Assembly: GCA_963920665.1 (NCBI GenBank) | Contig: OY987266.1 | Coordinates: 7,941,001-8,005,000 of the forward strand | Direction of reading: 5' to 3' | DNA from: Straminergon stramineum | Taxonomy: Eukaryota > Streptophyta > Bryopsida > Hypnales > Calliergonaceae | DNA: 64,000 nt | Part shown: in pieces, positions 12,476-25,355 of the stretch | Layout of the letters: the number at the start of each line of letters is the position of its first letter | How positions within the stretch are numbered: position 1 is the stretch's first letter | Program-made: the position numbers and the translations under genes | The notes under the pieces: model-generated | The model's input: the letters and a program-made list of their open reading frames with translations, nothing else | What the model was told of the DNA's origin: nothing | The model's database searches: none

Positions 12476-13190
12476 TTCCTTCCATTTGTTTTTTAGATTT
12501 TTTTTAATTCTTGAGTTGTGATTGACGGAGTTCTGACAGAGACTCAAGCCTTGAAATCTTTGTCTTGCAACGCACGCTGCAAAGCCTGCGCCTTCAATAG
12601 AGCACTGTGGAGCTCACACATGGAAAGCATTTTGTAGTATTAACCCATTAAGTTAGGGCAGCCTGCTTTCCACGGTGATTCTCCACTAGGGAAAGCAAAT
12701 GTCTTTTTGATTTTTAGCATTCTTTTCAGATGTCAAGCTGACAAATTGACTGGACTGATAAAAATTACAGTGGCCAATTTTATGTAACTTAAGTCAAATT
12801 TTATAACATTTTTTTTTAAAACACACTGCATGGACAAACTTCGTAACATTCAATAGCATATGTTGTCACTACCTTGGCTGTACACTGATGGGGTCCAATT
12901 CCTTTATGAATTTTTTCAGTAAGTTTTCACTAGAAAGTTCAACTACTTCAGGAAGCTTCCAGCATGCAAAGAAATGAACCAATTTCAAAACCACAGACTG
13001 CGTTGGAATTGCAATGAAGTGCACTTTCACTTCATAACCAATGAATAATTTAAAATCATACAACAATTTGGATTCCTTTGAGACACTATGGCTACCATTT
13101 CATAGAAAACCTTTGGGAAATAGTCAAAGATTTTTTGCAATGGGGTGAAGAACAAGTAAGAAATCATACAAGCAATTCAAGTGGTATCGG
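12476..13190. other. Intergenic DNA without a supported gene
   Basis: No splice-consistent coding or repeat signature is seen here. Confidence 0.35.
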
Positions 13191-13195
13191 ATTAA

Positions 13196-14118
13196 CCCCT
13201 AAAGGACCAAGGGGTGTTTTTTGGCAACATAACTTTTTTGGGTAGGTATGTGTGACTAGAGATTTTCATGTTTTGGGCCCAAACTTTTATAGAAGGTGTG
13301 GACAAGGAATATCTTTGATGTGCACAAAATTTTAGGGCATTTGGAAATATGAGTCAAAAGTTATAGCCTAATATGTAGTTTGTTTCTCAACTCGGGCAGT
13401 CTGGTTTGATCTGAAAAAATCTTTTTTTCAAAAATAAAAATTCGAAATTGGTTTTTTAGATTTATATATACATAGAAAGCTTTTAATCATTCTATTTTGA
13501 TCACTAAGTCAAAAGTTATGAGATCTTTTAGTTTGCGGGCAAGTATGGATTCTCTACTCTAAAATAAACTTTGAAGACCTTTATTTAACTAAAATTCAAT
13601 ATTTTTTGAAAAAAACAAAAATAATACATGTAGATTGTTTATTACAACATTACAACCATTGGGATTGGGATTTTTCAATTCCATTAAGAAATTGTTAACA
13701 ATTTAGTATTTTGAATCATTCTCTACATCTTTCTTCTTACTATTTTTTTCCTATATGTTGCACAATTTCAAATGATCTGAAAATTTTCAAGAATGTAGCC
13801 AACTTACATTGAAGAATTAATCTAAAGAAGAACCACCATTTGGGACATTTTTTCATACAAATGTGACCTTGTGAAGTGCAGCGGCCCGTTTTTTTCATAG
13901 GGCCCAAAACATGATTTTGTCACTTCAAATGCTAATATCTTGCAATCAACATGGTGGAATTTTCTGAATTTTTTTTCCACATTTCTCAATCTAGTGTACT
14001 ACAAGATCCTACGGTTACATGTGTCCAAAAATGATAATTTTCAAAAATTTGGTACTTGTATTAGAAATGGCAGCTTTTGAGGGTTTTTGGTGATAACATA
14101 GTCAAGGAACTTTAGGGG
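13196..14118. mobile_element. TTAA-flanked MITE, about 930-bp family, copy 2
   Basis: Begins CCCCTAAAGGACCAAGG and ends GGAACTTTAGGGG, with TTAA at 13192-13195 and 14119-14122. It is very similar, in inverted orientation, to the copy at 20530-21454, which suggests both moved fairly recently. No transposase frame is present. Confidence 0.78.
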
Positions 14119-14122
14119 TTAA

Positions 14123-15390
14123 GTATCTCTAGAGCAATTGTGAAGGCTCATTTCTAATATGTACCATTAAATACAAGTTGTAATTTTCACAAAATAATGG
14201 TGACAACATTAGATGGTAGATAGTGTATATTTAAAAAATATCAAACTCTTTGTTTGATTTTCAATTACATAACTAAGTGTACATTTGTAATGATGATGAA
14301 GTAGACTTTAGTGTGATTCCAACTCAATTTACAAATTGGAATTCCGTTCATTTTTGAATGTACACATACCTCCTAAAGTTCTCCTAACTTTAGTGGGATC
14401 CTAAAATATGCAGGTTTATTCGACACTAGTATGCAAGAGCTTGTTTCTAAGGTAACTACATATAAAATAGAGCACTCCTTAAAATTGACCCTTATTTTTG
14501 AAGGGAAACTCAACAGGGGAGACACCAAAAATAGTGTGCATTACACAGACAATTGTAAGGCGTAGTTAAGGGCCATTTTGAAAACTATGCAACTCTATTT
14601 ATAGCACCATGGACGTGGCAACCTCACAAGTGGTTGATTTTTGGTAAACTTTAAATTGTTTTAACTTCTTCTTTATGTCATGTTTCAATTCTACTAGTGT
14701 AATTTCTTGATGTGCATGAAATGCATTTGGGCATCACCTACAAGACCCTTTTAGCACTGTGAACCTTGCATCTCTAAAAATTTGCAACTAATTCATAGCA
14801 TGTCCAAAAATCGTGGAACCACTTGTATTTTGATTCATAGTCCTTTACTAATGTGCAAAAATTGTTGTTAATTTTTTAGAGCATATTGATTATGCTACAG
14901 AGCTTACTCGTATGCTTTTAGGATGTATTTACTATAACTCCCCATTTTGGTTCCAAAAGATAGTGTGCTATGAAATAGAGAAGAAGCCTAGAATTACTGA
15001 AAAAGTTCACAAAAAGTTTCTATAACTCCACTATTGCAACTTTAGGTCATTAAGCATTGGTTGGAAATAGGGTTTGTAAGTGCATGTGTGCTCTAGGTAG
15101 ATATGAAGAGCAAACATTGCCTCATACATTAGAATTGTATAAGGCTTGTCAATTCCCATGGTCAATCACACTTCTTGTAGCCCCTAGTGCAAACTGAGCA
15201 TTTGCACTTCAAGACAAACAAAGTTCAAAGTTAAATAGAGTTCATCATTTGCACTTGTAAGCTTGCTTGCACTACTCAAACAAAGATTTTGTTTTTCTTA
15301 AAACACATGGACCATTTTCATTGATAAGGGAAACAATACAAAGAACCAAAGGAACTAGTCCTCAGTGGGCTCACAAAGAGTCAAATTTAA
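14123..15390. other. AT-rich intergenic DNA
   Basis: No gene, inverted repeat or tandem repeat that I can support. Confidence 0.35.
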
Positions 15391-15600
15391 CCATTTTCAA
15401 CAACAATAACGCCCTTTTTTTTCCTTTTCCTTTTTTAATATCCCTCAAATCCTAACAAAGCAAACCGAGTCCACAACAAGAGCTAGACTGAGGGAGGCAA
15501 TACGCCCAAGCCCAAAGAAAGCTAAAGACTCATAGGATACCGATCCAGCCCTGGCCACACCTGCCCAAACCAAGGCAATGAACAGGTCAAGAATAGTGAT
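15391..15600 (-). other. Possible 3' end of a decayed retrocopy
   Basis: On the minus strand a GC-richer stretch (about 15590-15470) runs into an A-rich tail (about 15436-15408). That polarity would fit the 3' end of a LINE or processed transcript. I cannot find a matching target duplication or a recognisable reverse transcriptase, so this stays weak. Confidence 0.2.
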
Positions 15601-15949
15601 CCCACAACTAGTTTATGGAATTTAGTGCAATATGCTACTTTCAAGATAAACATGCATCAATTTTGGCTACCTTGAGACAAATTAGTATTAAATAAAAATA
15701 CAAAAGAAAGGATCTTGTAAGTTGTAAAGGATTCTTGGGAGTAATATAACACAAAATTGACTGAATAGATGCTGATTCCAATGTAGAGAAAGTTGCATAT
15801 TGACTATCAAAATGTATTGGTTGTTGCAATCTTAAATAAAATCTAATTTTTTCAAGGATTTTTTTCCAATGTACATTTAGCTATTGAAATTTTTTAGTAG
15901 CAATGGAGCAAATTTTTGCCAGTTCTATGAACGCTGGTCAACAGTGCCT

Positions 15950-16330
15950 GGGCATCATGAGAATCCTCCCAGCTTAGAGAGGGCCATATTCCAGCACACC
16001 GAGAGATGTGTGCGCCTTCCTTCCGAAGAAGGTAGTTTGAAGCCAGGTATTATCGAATCGCCTGATCGAGGAAGGTCCCAGCTTTAATTGTCGGGGTAGA
16101 CTATTTCACAAAGCTTTGTCACTTTAAGCCATGCAAGCGACCCGCGCGTGGTCCATGAAGGCTTCCCAAAGCTTCGATCTGCTCCAATTGTTGAGTGGAC
16201 CACAGGGAGTTGTTGAAGCACATGGCATTGTGATCTAACCATGAGACCCAGATTACAGAACCTCGAAACAATGACCACATCGATGTCAAACGGCAAAGAT
16301 TTTGGGAGGTGGCCATTCACTCAGATGAAT
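15950..16330 (+). pseudogene. Possible decayed gypsy-type integrase fragment
   Basis: This island is richer in G and C than its flanks. Near 16090-16140 the plus strand reads IVGVDYFTKLCHFKP, which resembles the start of the integrase core of Ty3/gypsy retrotransposons (VVVDRFSK.AHF). Stops interrupt the frame soon afterwards. No LTR or reverse transcriptase was seen nearby, so this would be a relic. The match rests on one short motif and could be chance. Confidence 0.35.
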
Positions 16331-16339
16331 TGTTGGCTT

Positions 16340-17705
16340 GGTAATATAACACTTGATGAACTGGAGATTGAACCAATTGAAACTGGTTAAATAGGTTCTG
16401 CTCAACGTGGTCATTTTGCTTCTTGCTTGTGCAACTTGCACATCAAGCCTCTTCAGTTGTTTTTCCTCTTCGATTATTGACTGAGTCCGTGATGGGTAGG
16501 CTGTCAGTCAGTTGGCTCTTCCTGTTTGCATGAACATTACAGATTCAAACGGAGTTGATTTCCACATAAAATTGAAGATAAATCACCTACCTTAGGAAAT
16601 ACAAAAGTAGGGAGGAAATCAACCAGCAATAGTCATGTTAAGCTTGTGAACGTGAGTTATCACATGAATCTAGAGTGCATGAACCAAGATACTTAGGTAG
16701 GAGGTGCAAACTCTGCCCATGCTCTAAGAACTGTTCCTAGAGTGTTCCAAGAATTGTCATTGTAGGAATGAAAAATGGCCCATTGAAGTATTGGTGCCAA
16801 TTTGGGATTCTCATTCCATAGTTTTAGGAATGGTTGGGGATTGAATTTGATTAGGAAGTTGACAAAATTTCAGTGTACATAATGTGGAGTTATGAGTGGT
16901 GGGAGACTTTGTGTCATCCTAGACAATTAAATGCACCATGTTGTTGCTGTTTAAGGTTAGCACACCTTCATTTTTGGACTCCATTTGCACCATTAAAGGA
17001 CAAGTGTTTGACATTTTATGGCAGTACCTATGGACTCAAAAAGCACCCTACTATTGTGATCTTTAGAAAATCATATCTAATACAGTTTAACTCTCAAAAT
17101 TACAAATCAAATTGTGATGGATGTGTCTCCCTCTCTACTTTCTCTGAAAATTTGCTAGAAGATGCTTTGATCAGCGTAGAAGTCATCCTAAGCCAAAATG
17201 CTCTTAAGTGGGCAGTTTTTGCACCTCCTACCTTAACTAGCTAGAGTACTAGTATTACATCAGAATCATAATTACATAGAATCTTAAGTTACTGTAGAAA
17301 GCATTTTTTTTTTTCATTTTTGGGAAAGTGCCATAGTGGCGATATTAGATGTTATGGTGGTGCACCAAATTTTAACAGTCATCCACATATTGGATAGAAA
17401 ATATCACATTAGCACATATCACATACCTATAATTCTATTTTCATCCACAATCTGGCAATTTCATCCAAGGATTTTTTTAATTTGAATTTTTTTGGCGATT
17501 TCTTCTAAAATTTTCCTATTTATGTTCTAAGGACGTGGTGCAAGGTTCATTATTTTGGTGCAATTTGACAATAGATTGCCTAAAAAATATTCACATATTT
17601 TCAGCCCAAATGGCAAAGGAAGATGGGTGACTATATTGTAGATCAATCTTTCTTTAGGCCATTTTTTTCTTTGTCGTGGAAGTCCGGAGAATCACGGGCT
17701 AGCAA
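16340..17705. other. Intergenic DNA with one unsupported 123-codon frame
   Basis: The plus-strand frame at 16873-17244 is the longest here. It is Cys-rich near its start (a CCCC run), has no recognisable domain and has no second copy in the window to test conservation. I do not call it a gene. Confidence 0.3.
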
Positions 17706-17711
17706 CATGTA

Positions 17712-18013
17712 AGGTAGTCTGCTCTTAAAGTGACCATTTACAAGCTGATTGCCTTTTCGGAGAAGCGAAATTCCTTGTAACAATTTTCGGTCAATTTTAG
17801 TAGGAAGAAAAATGGAATTGGCATCTAACCCAAGTTGTGTCATATTTTTTGGACCTTTGTGGAATTAGTTACAAATTTGAGATGTTGAAATGCAACTATC
17901 ATTGTAAGCGACCACCTCCTAAAATGTGCACTTATGGTACATTGAAGAAAGCAAAATGTACCTGTGTATCATGATTGCTTTGAGAGTATGGTTGCTTTAA
18001 GAGCAAACTACCT
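17712..18013. mobile_element. TA-flanked AGGTAGT-type MITE, short copy
   Basis: The left end AGGTAGTCTGCTCTTAAAG and the right end CTTTAAGAGCAAACTACCT pair over about 18 bases. TA flanks lie at 17710-17711 and 18014-18015. At 302 bp it is about half the length of the copies at 9186 and 29874. Confidence 0.72.
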
Positions 18014-20529
18014 TAAATTAAGGTAGAACTTACAACCCAATGCACTAGTCACACAATTCCAACATGTTTTGTACCCTTAACTTTCCATTTGCGTCAATTG
18101 TCCACCCACTACACAATCTTATTAGCAATCCTTAGTATCATGACAATGCACTTGGGGAGGGCACATGTTAAAACCCTGTTTAGTATGGGTCTACCCACAT
18201 TTTACCAATTTCATCCCAACTAATTTTGAAAAATTATAGAAATTTATTCAATCATTTCTTGTTAGAATGTCTTGATTCTATTTGCAAATGGCTTCTTTCA
18301 AACTTCTCAATCGTCTCAAAAAATGTGACTTGATAAATAGCTTCTCCAAAGTACATGGATAGTAAATTTGGGTGGTAATAGGATGATCTACCTCAAGGTG
18401 GGCCCCTACAAGTGCACCACTAACCCAAAACTACCATCATCATTCAAGGTACATCTCCAAAATCAACATGTACCTATGTGGAAGAAAAAAAATTGGGAAC
18501 CTCTACCAAAAAAACTTTGACCGTTCATAACTTTGCATATGGTATTCAAATATCGCAATCTTTGATGCACTGGGAATTTGGAACCTCCTTTCACTTGCCA
18601 ACAAGAAAATATGACCAATCTAATAATAGTAACTAGGTATGGTAGTAAAAAGTGGTAGTTGTGTGTGGGGAGGCACACACCTTAAAATAGTTGTCAAGCT
18701 CTCTCTCCATTACCGTAATTGGAGGTCACATGTGACTTATTGATTGGATGCTCGCATATTAAAGGATACTAAAGGACATTAAATGGAAGTCATTTGTAAT
18801 TCAATACAATAACTTGGCATTAACTTAGTCTATGTCCAATAATCTATTAACTTCTTTAAGGTTATATTAGAGTTAATTGTAAAGTGTGTGCAACAAGGAA
18901 CGAAGAACTAAGGATTAAATTCTTTGAAGCATTCAAACTTGGTGTGATGGAGTTTGATATTGTGTTTCTTTTGTATTATCCCTAGTTAAACCTTCCTTTG
19001 ACACCCCTTTTATGAATTGGGGTTTACTTTATGATTAACTCTATTGTCCCAAACAAAAGTGTGAAATGAATCATTCTTGTTTTTATAATTCTATTTTTCA
19101 AAATTATCTTAAGTACATTTGCATGTTAATTCATGTGTACTACATTGACTAAACCTATTAGTTAGGATGTAAAATTAGTGTCAATATAAAAAAAGGTTTG
19201 TAAAATTAGTATAGTAAATTAATATTTCAATTTGATTTAACCTATTAGTGAAGATGTAAAATTAGTGTCATTACAAAAAAAAGGTTTGAAAAATTAGTGT
19301 AACACAATAATATTTCAATTTGTACTAATAAGATAATGTAACTTTGGTAAATTAGTGTCCCACGTGTACTCTATAGGGTAAATCAAGGGAGGTATATTTT
19401 TCTTATCTCCATTACAAAATCTTAACGTGGAGCACATGACCTTGTAGTTAAACTTCCAAATCTTCTACTCTATTTTTGGGTATTTATAAGTGAATTTTAT
19501 AGTTTTAATTTTTAAAGATGGAATCACATGTTACATGTATGCCATAAGATTTATAGAATTTTGTAGAAAATTCTAAATTTCCATGAACTTTTGAAGAAGA
19601 TTGAAGTCAATAAAATTCATATCAAATACAAACATGTTTAAGAAATATGAAAATTTTAGAATAGAAGAAGTGAAAATTTTAGTATAGAACATTCTAGTAT
19701 CAAGAAAATTTCTCTAAGATTCTATAATTAGAAACATGGTTATTGATTTCCAACTTCAAATTTTAGTAAAATTCTCACTTCTTGTAAAATTATAAAATTC
19801 TTATAATTAGGAACATGGTTATTGATTTCCAACTTCAAATTTTAATAAAACTGCTTCCTTCTTGTCAAACTTTCAAAATTCTCAAACATAATAGAAATTA
19901 GACTTGAAAAGCTTCAATCGACAAGAATCATTTCAAATGTCAAAAGTGAGGTTTAAGGAATAAACGCCTCAAGTATTGGATTACATTGATAAAATATATT
20001 ATCTTTTTAAACCTACCTAATATAAATTAAAAATAACACCTAATAAAACTTGAATATAACTAAGTAATATGGATATAGCATCAATAAGTTGTACACACAA
20101 AATTTGATGATTCATTGTTCAATAAGAAAGAAGAATATTTGACCATCTATACGAGACTTGTAGCTGAGGGCATCACCTTCTAAGGTTAATAAATCTTCAT
20201 TCAACGTTCACAAGCAAATGTAAATTTAAAGTTAGAATGTGAAAATAATTTTTCCATTTTTTTGAAATAGTAATTGCTTTAATTTGCCGACTTCTATGAT
20301 GCTTAGACATTAGTAGAAATTTGGTCTCTAAGCACAACTCTTTTGTCTAGAATAACTTGTCCATAACAACTTATTTTTTGTCATTAATAAATCATTTTGA
20401 GTTGTTTTTGAATGGGATTCTAGTATAGCTCGTCCAAAATGACTAGCAAAAGTCAAAATTCCTACTTGTGACACTTCTATGTGAGTAAGGAGAAACTATA
20501 TTTTACAAGAAGCTTTGTCTTGCTGTTAA

Positions 20530-21454
20530 TCCCTAAAGTTCCTTGACTACGTTATCACCAAAAACCCTCAAAAACTGCCATTTCTAATACAAGTACCAAA
20601 TTTTTGAAAATTATCATTTTTAGAATCATGTAACCGTAGGATCTTGTAGTAAACTAGATTGAGAAGGTGTGGAAAAAATTTCAGAAAATTCCATCGTGTA
20701 GATTGCAAGATATTAGCATTTGAAGTGACAAAAATCATTTTTTGAGCCCTGTGAAAAAACGGGCAGCTGCACTTCACAAGGTCACATTTGTATGAAAAAA
20801 TGTCCAAAATGGTGGTGCTTCTTTGGATCCATTCTTCAAGGCAAGTTGGCTACATGCTTGAAAATTTTCAGATCATTTGGAATTGTGCAACATATAGGAA
20901 AAAAATAGTAAGTAGAAAGATGTAGAGAATGATTCAAAATACTAAATTGTTAACAATTTATTAATGAAATTGAAAAATCCCAATCCCAATGGTTGGAATG
21001 TTGTAATAAACAATCTACATCTAATGATTTTATTTTTTTCAAAAAATATTGAAAATTGAGTTAAATAACGGTCTTCAAAGTTTATTTTAGAGTAGAGAAT
21101 CCATACTTGCCCGCAAACTAAAACATCTCATAACTTTTGACTCATTGATCAAAATGGAATGATTCAAAGCTTTCTATGCATATATAAATCTAGAAAAACA
21201 ATTTTAAATTTTTATTTTTGAAAAAAATGATTTTTTCAGATCTACCCAGACTGCCCAAGTTGAGAAACAAACTACATATTAGGCTATAACTTTTGACTCA
21301 TATTTCCAAATGCCCTGAAATTTAGTGTACATGAAAGATATTCCTCGTCCACACCTTCTATTAAAGTTTGGGCCAAAAACATGGAAATCTCTAGTCACAC
21401 GTACCTGCCCCAAAAAGTTATGTTGCCAAAAAACACACCTTGGTCCTTTAGGGG
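20530..21454. mobile_element. TTAA-flanked MITE, about 930-bp family, copy 3
   Basis: Begins TCCCTAAAGTTCCTTGACT and ends TTGGTCCTTTAGGGG, flanked by TTAA at 20526-20529 and 21455-21458. It is inserted in the spacer of module A1 and is absent from the other modules, so it arrived after the modules separated. It is nearly the reverse complement of 13196-14118. Confidence 0.78.
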
Positions 21455-22296
21455 TTAAACAAAAAATAACCCAAAAATTTCAAGTCTAATGTTTTCAAGT
21501 CCAATATTTCATGTTAGTTTTCCAAAAGATAGTTAGGAAGTTGACCCCCCCACATTTTATGGGCCTCTCCACTTTTCATGTCCTCTCCCTACATTTTACC
21601 AACCAATAATTTTGATTCTCTTCTTGCAAACATTGCACATTTCTATGTAGAATCCACAAAAATCTTTTGTCTTATCAACAAAATTTGGCTGATTTTGGTA
21701 TGAGGAGGTGAGTCCACTTTGAATTGGATTAAGCATCATCTGAAATGGATGAAAAATTTATCAAATCGTTGAAACTTTTGGTAATAAGAAAGCAAGATTT
21801 TAGTCTAAATTCAGCATTTTTGAAAATATATTTCTCCATCTGTCGATATACAAATTTCACGACACCTCTTTCTGCAACTTTCAATGATCAACATCACTTA
21901 TTTCCGTTGACTACCCTGATGATTTTGTTTACCCTCCACGACACTAATTCAATGTTTCGAGATTGTTGCAAGAGATGTCGGACGTGAATTGTCCGTAAGC
22001 TCTGCCCTTGCCACTTCTGAATTTTGACAGTTAATTCACCCTCCTTCAATTAATCTGTAAAATTTTTGAAACCTCCCATTATTTCTAATGCAGAAATTAT
22101 TCACATAATCACCGCCATTGATGACTTCCATCATACCTTCTGATTGCAATTTGTTGTTCTCATGTCCATTGCAATAATTATTTGCAGCATTGCCTTCTCT
22201 GTAAATTGGATGATTGATTCTGGAAAGATGCGTTATGTGCAATCGCTAAGATGGAATGCAAGACTATCTCCTGTGATGATGGAACACTCCGTTTTG

Positions 22297-22640
22297 GGGG
22301 AATTAACCACCCCATCTTCTCTGTGGGAAAAAGCAGAGCCGTTGATTTGGTTCTGAAATAAACACTCTCCCCTCCAATGCCGTCGATCTCTGAAAAAATC
22401 AGTGTCCATTGATGCCACCAATATGCAATACAATACAGAATACGAATACTACATACTATACAGAATTGGATATGGAATATAAATATCAAAATTCTATATG
22501 GAATATCATATGGATATGAATACAGAATACTATACAAATGTTGAATATGGTCATGAATACTTGTGGTGGCAATATCCCATATTGATTGCCACCATAGGAA
22601 CTTTTCATAAATATGAATAGTTGGAGGGGCCAAAAAATTA
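22297..22640. repeat. Dispersed repeat with variable core, copy 2
   Basis: This shares CCAATGCCGTCGATCT and GGCAATATCCCATAT with the repeat at 11194-11620. Its core is a loose series of AATAC-rich words rather than a regular minisatellite. It interrupts DNA of module A1 that is continuous in the other modules. Confidence 0.5.
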
Positions 22641-23635
22641 CTAGCCAAGGCAATCAAAAAAATCCAATTACGAACAATTTTAGAAAACCTAAAGAGTGAC
22701 TAAGTATCCACTCAATAGACAGAACTGGCAATTTGACTTTATGGACATTTCTAAAATTTTCTACTTTTTTTCTTAGAGAAAGTCAAGTGATAGAAATGGC
22801 GAGAGTATTTGAAACTATATTTTTTTGACAAAATGTGAATTTGTTATGAATTTTTGAAGTGTTTAGTCCATCACAACCTAAAAGAATCTATAGACTACCC
22901 CAAAACCAACAAAAACTGATCTAGAACACTCATCTTACTCACCTATTGCGGTCACAATATTTCCTAACAGATAAGACTTGAAAAAGACACTTCCAACAAT
23001 GAACTAACACTAAAAAACTGAAAGTTCCTATTGCGGTAACTAATTACTCCATTCCAGTTAGCTAAGACATTGAATGTGGCCCAAATCTCAATAACTAAAA
23101 GAAAACTATGATGGGGTCATTCTTAGGAGTCCGCAATGGATAAAAAGTCCGTCATGGGGTGTTTTACATTACTTGAAATTCAAGTTGGCAATCTTAGTAT
23201 CTCTAATTGATTCGTACAAGGTTCTTTTTAATTGTCTTACTCTTACTTCCTAATTTTCTTGTAATTTACCATATCCAATTTGAATATGTGGAAATATAAC
23301 TTGCCACGTAACCAAAGAAGAGAGATATTGAGAGAGATGTTTGACTGAATTGTATTTCGTTCACCTATCGAGTGATACAAAATACTAGCAAGATGTCTTT
23401 CTACATACTAGAAAAAATGTAGAAACTCACTAGGTGTATTGTACACTTACTAGCAATGAAATTTAGGTCTTGTAATGGTCCAGCTACCAATGTCCTATAC
23501 TACTTAAGCTTCCTAAAAGTCCATAGACTTGGTCTGAGATGACCCTATACTATCAGATGATGATCGAGAGATATCCAAACCAAATGGTATGGTTGCACAT
23601 TCTATACTTGATGGTAATAGATTCAATATCTAGTA

Positions 23636-24208
23636 CTCCCTCCATCCCATAATGATCTTCCTGTTGGCTTTTAATTTTATGTCCAAAATGATCTTCTTGT
23701 TGCACTTGTGACATTGTGAGTTGGGTCAAATTCTGCTTTTGATTGCTATCTAGGACCAACAAAACAATTGTGACCACTAGTCCTTCCTCTATCAATGTAA
23801 TTATTAATCAAAAGACAAACAAAATGATTAAAGGGATCCATCAATATTGTTTGTTTTTATTTTTTGCATCTCTTTGAGTATTTTCCCTATTGAAGAAGAT
23901 GAAGCTTTGGGAGGCAAAACAAAGGTCCATACATGGTCTTGGATCTACAATAAATGCCTATAAAATAACAACTTCACACTCAACAATTAAATATCCAATG
24001 GTATTCTTTGAAAATGCCCCCCAAATTTCACTTTTCAGTATTCCAAAATTGCAATTTGAAAAGGGCTCCACAACTCAAAGTTTCTAGCCAGGATGCTAAG
24101 AGTGCACCAAACTCTACTTATAACATGAAATACATCTTATAAATGTTATTTTTAATCTCAATCCGGAACATTTTGTCCACCTGGAAGATCACTTGGGGAC
24201 AGAAATAG
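23636..24208. mobile_element. Stowaway-like MITE in module A1
   Basis: The left end CTCCCTCCATCCCATAATGA is very close to the classic plant Stowaway terminus (CTCCCTCCGT...). The right end carries the matching inverted sequence around GGAAGATCACTT. TA lies on both sides (23634-23635 and 24209-24210). The empty site, CCTAGTAGGAAATC, is seen in modules B1 (about 31577) and B2 (about 57589), which confirms the insertion and its TA duplication. Stowaway elements are Tc1/mariner derivatives. Confidence 0.85.
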
Positions 24209-24370
24209 TAGGAAATCAACCTCTCTCCATGACAGAAAGCCCTTTGCAGTGTGTTTCTTCAACTCCCTTGTCCCCCCCCCCCACAACAAAGTCTTTACAC
24301 TTACTATAAAGTAATTCAATCCCAAGTACACACATGGTCTGCACATAGAAATTCACAATTGGTGGTAAAG

Positions 24371-24490
24371 CTCTGCTCTTGTCATTCCCGGTCCTCCCCA
24401 CCAAGCCACTTCTGGCTGGCGGGCCTTGTATTTTGCCCTTTGCAATGAAATTCCGTTTCATTGGTTCAAAAACAAAACAAAACAAAACAA
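24371..24490 (+). mobile_element. SINE-like retroposon with 15-bp target duplication
   Basis: The 120-bp insert is flanked by perfect copies of CAATTGGTGGTAAAG (24356-24370 and 24491-24505). It ends in an A-rich tail made of CAAAA units. Just before the tail is the hairpin AATGAAATTCCGTTTCATT. Related inserts sit at the same place in the other modules (B2 at about 58144-58243; B1 and A2 copies are interrupted), so it inserted before the first module duplication. A second, independent 5'-truncated copy is at 48735-48812. Confidence 0.78.
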
Positions 24491-24986
24491 CAATTGGTGG
24501 TAAAGGTCGACATCAGGTGACGGTGGCTCGAATCCCAACCAGTCACGGATGGTCAGATCTCAAGCCATGCACGGATTAGTCAAAGGTAATGGCAGATACA
24601 TACTGGCGAAGTCATAAAGTCTTTTGCTTGTACAGACATTTCATGCACAAAGAATATGAAATCCTGCAAACCCACGCTTCATCAATGATTCTTTTCGTTT
24701 GGTCGGAGAAAAATGTGAGACTAGAAGCAGAACTCTGTGTGCATTCATCAGAATCTGATTAGAATTTCATCTCTGTGTTGCTTCAGTTGCACCTAGTGAT
24801 AGCATCGCTACTGTACACGTGTGGGCAAATTGGTATCGTAGGATGCACACATAAAGGACCCTCTGCTCCGAACTCAGTTGTGACAGCGCGCGTTGTGGCA
24901 ATCAACTTTCTGGGAATTCGCCAGCTGATGTGACGGTGTTGTAGTCATCAATGTGCATTTGATTTCGCAGTTCATCTTGTCCAAGC

Positions 24987-25355
24987 ATGGCGTCCTCTCT
25001 GATCAGTGCCGTTGCAAACGAAGTGACAAGTGTTGTCACATACATAGTTGGTGCCGTTCATGTGATTTTATCCGGTACTGTGGTGGCACTCGTGGTGGCA
25101 TTGATTGTTGTTGCATTGACATTGAAGGCCGTCGGCTTTACAGCGGGTGGACCTGCAGCGGGGTCGCCCGCCGCTGCTTGGATGAGGAGCACCGCCATCG
25201 CTAATGGCGGAGCCGTACCGGCAGGGTCGTGGTACTCTGTGGTCCAAGCAACGGCAATGGCTACCGGTGTCTTACTCAGAGCGCCAGCGGTGTTTGCTGT
25301 GGGAGCAGTCGCGGTCGCGGTCGCGGGAGCTGTACTTTGGAAAGCTCGGTTCTAA
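24987..25355 (+). CDS. ISG12/IFI6-IFI27-like small membrane protein, short form (A1)
   Basis: The frame encodes 122 residues, very rich in Ala, Val and Gly, with several hydrophobic segments. The diagnostic part is VGFTAGGPAAGS followed by STAIANGGAVPAGS, which matches the conserved core of the animal Ifi-6-16 family (human IFI27 has MGFTAAG and AAIANGG at the same spacing). Human members sit in mitochondrial or ER membranes and affect apoptosis and innate immunity. The role in plants is not known to me. Compared with the 177-residue forms at 33722 and 58748, this copy lacks the N-terminal repeats and central loop. One base is missing just before the ATG (CAAGCATGG instead of CAAGCCATGG). A likely 5' intron precedes it (donor CAAAG|GTAATG near 24586, acceptor TTTCGCAG near 24971). 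An ATAAATAAGA signal follows about 45 bases after the stop. Confidence 0.82.
   Translation: MASSLISAVANEVTSVVTYIVGAVHVILSGTVVALVVALIVVALTLKAVGFTAGGPAAGSPAAAWMRSTAIANGGAVPAGSWYSVVQATAMATGVLLRAPAVFAVGAVAVAVAGAVLWKARF

Noticed and set aside
22178..22657. 159-codon minus-strand frame
   Set aside because: It runs through a dispersed repeat with a low-complexity Tyr/Ile-rich core and is interrupted in the homologous modules.
24493..24560. tRNA-like internal promoter (GGCTCGAATCC resembles a B box)
   Set aside because: The sequence lies in the conserved leader of the IFI-like gene in all four modules, no tRNA fold is apparent, and the retroposed insert starts elsewhere.
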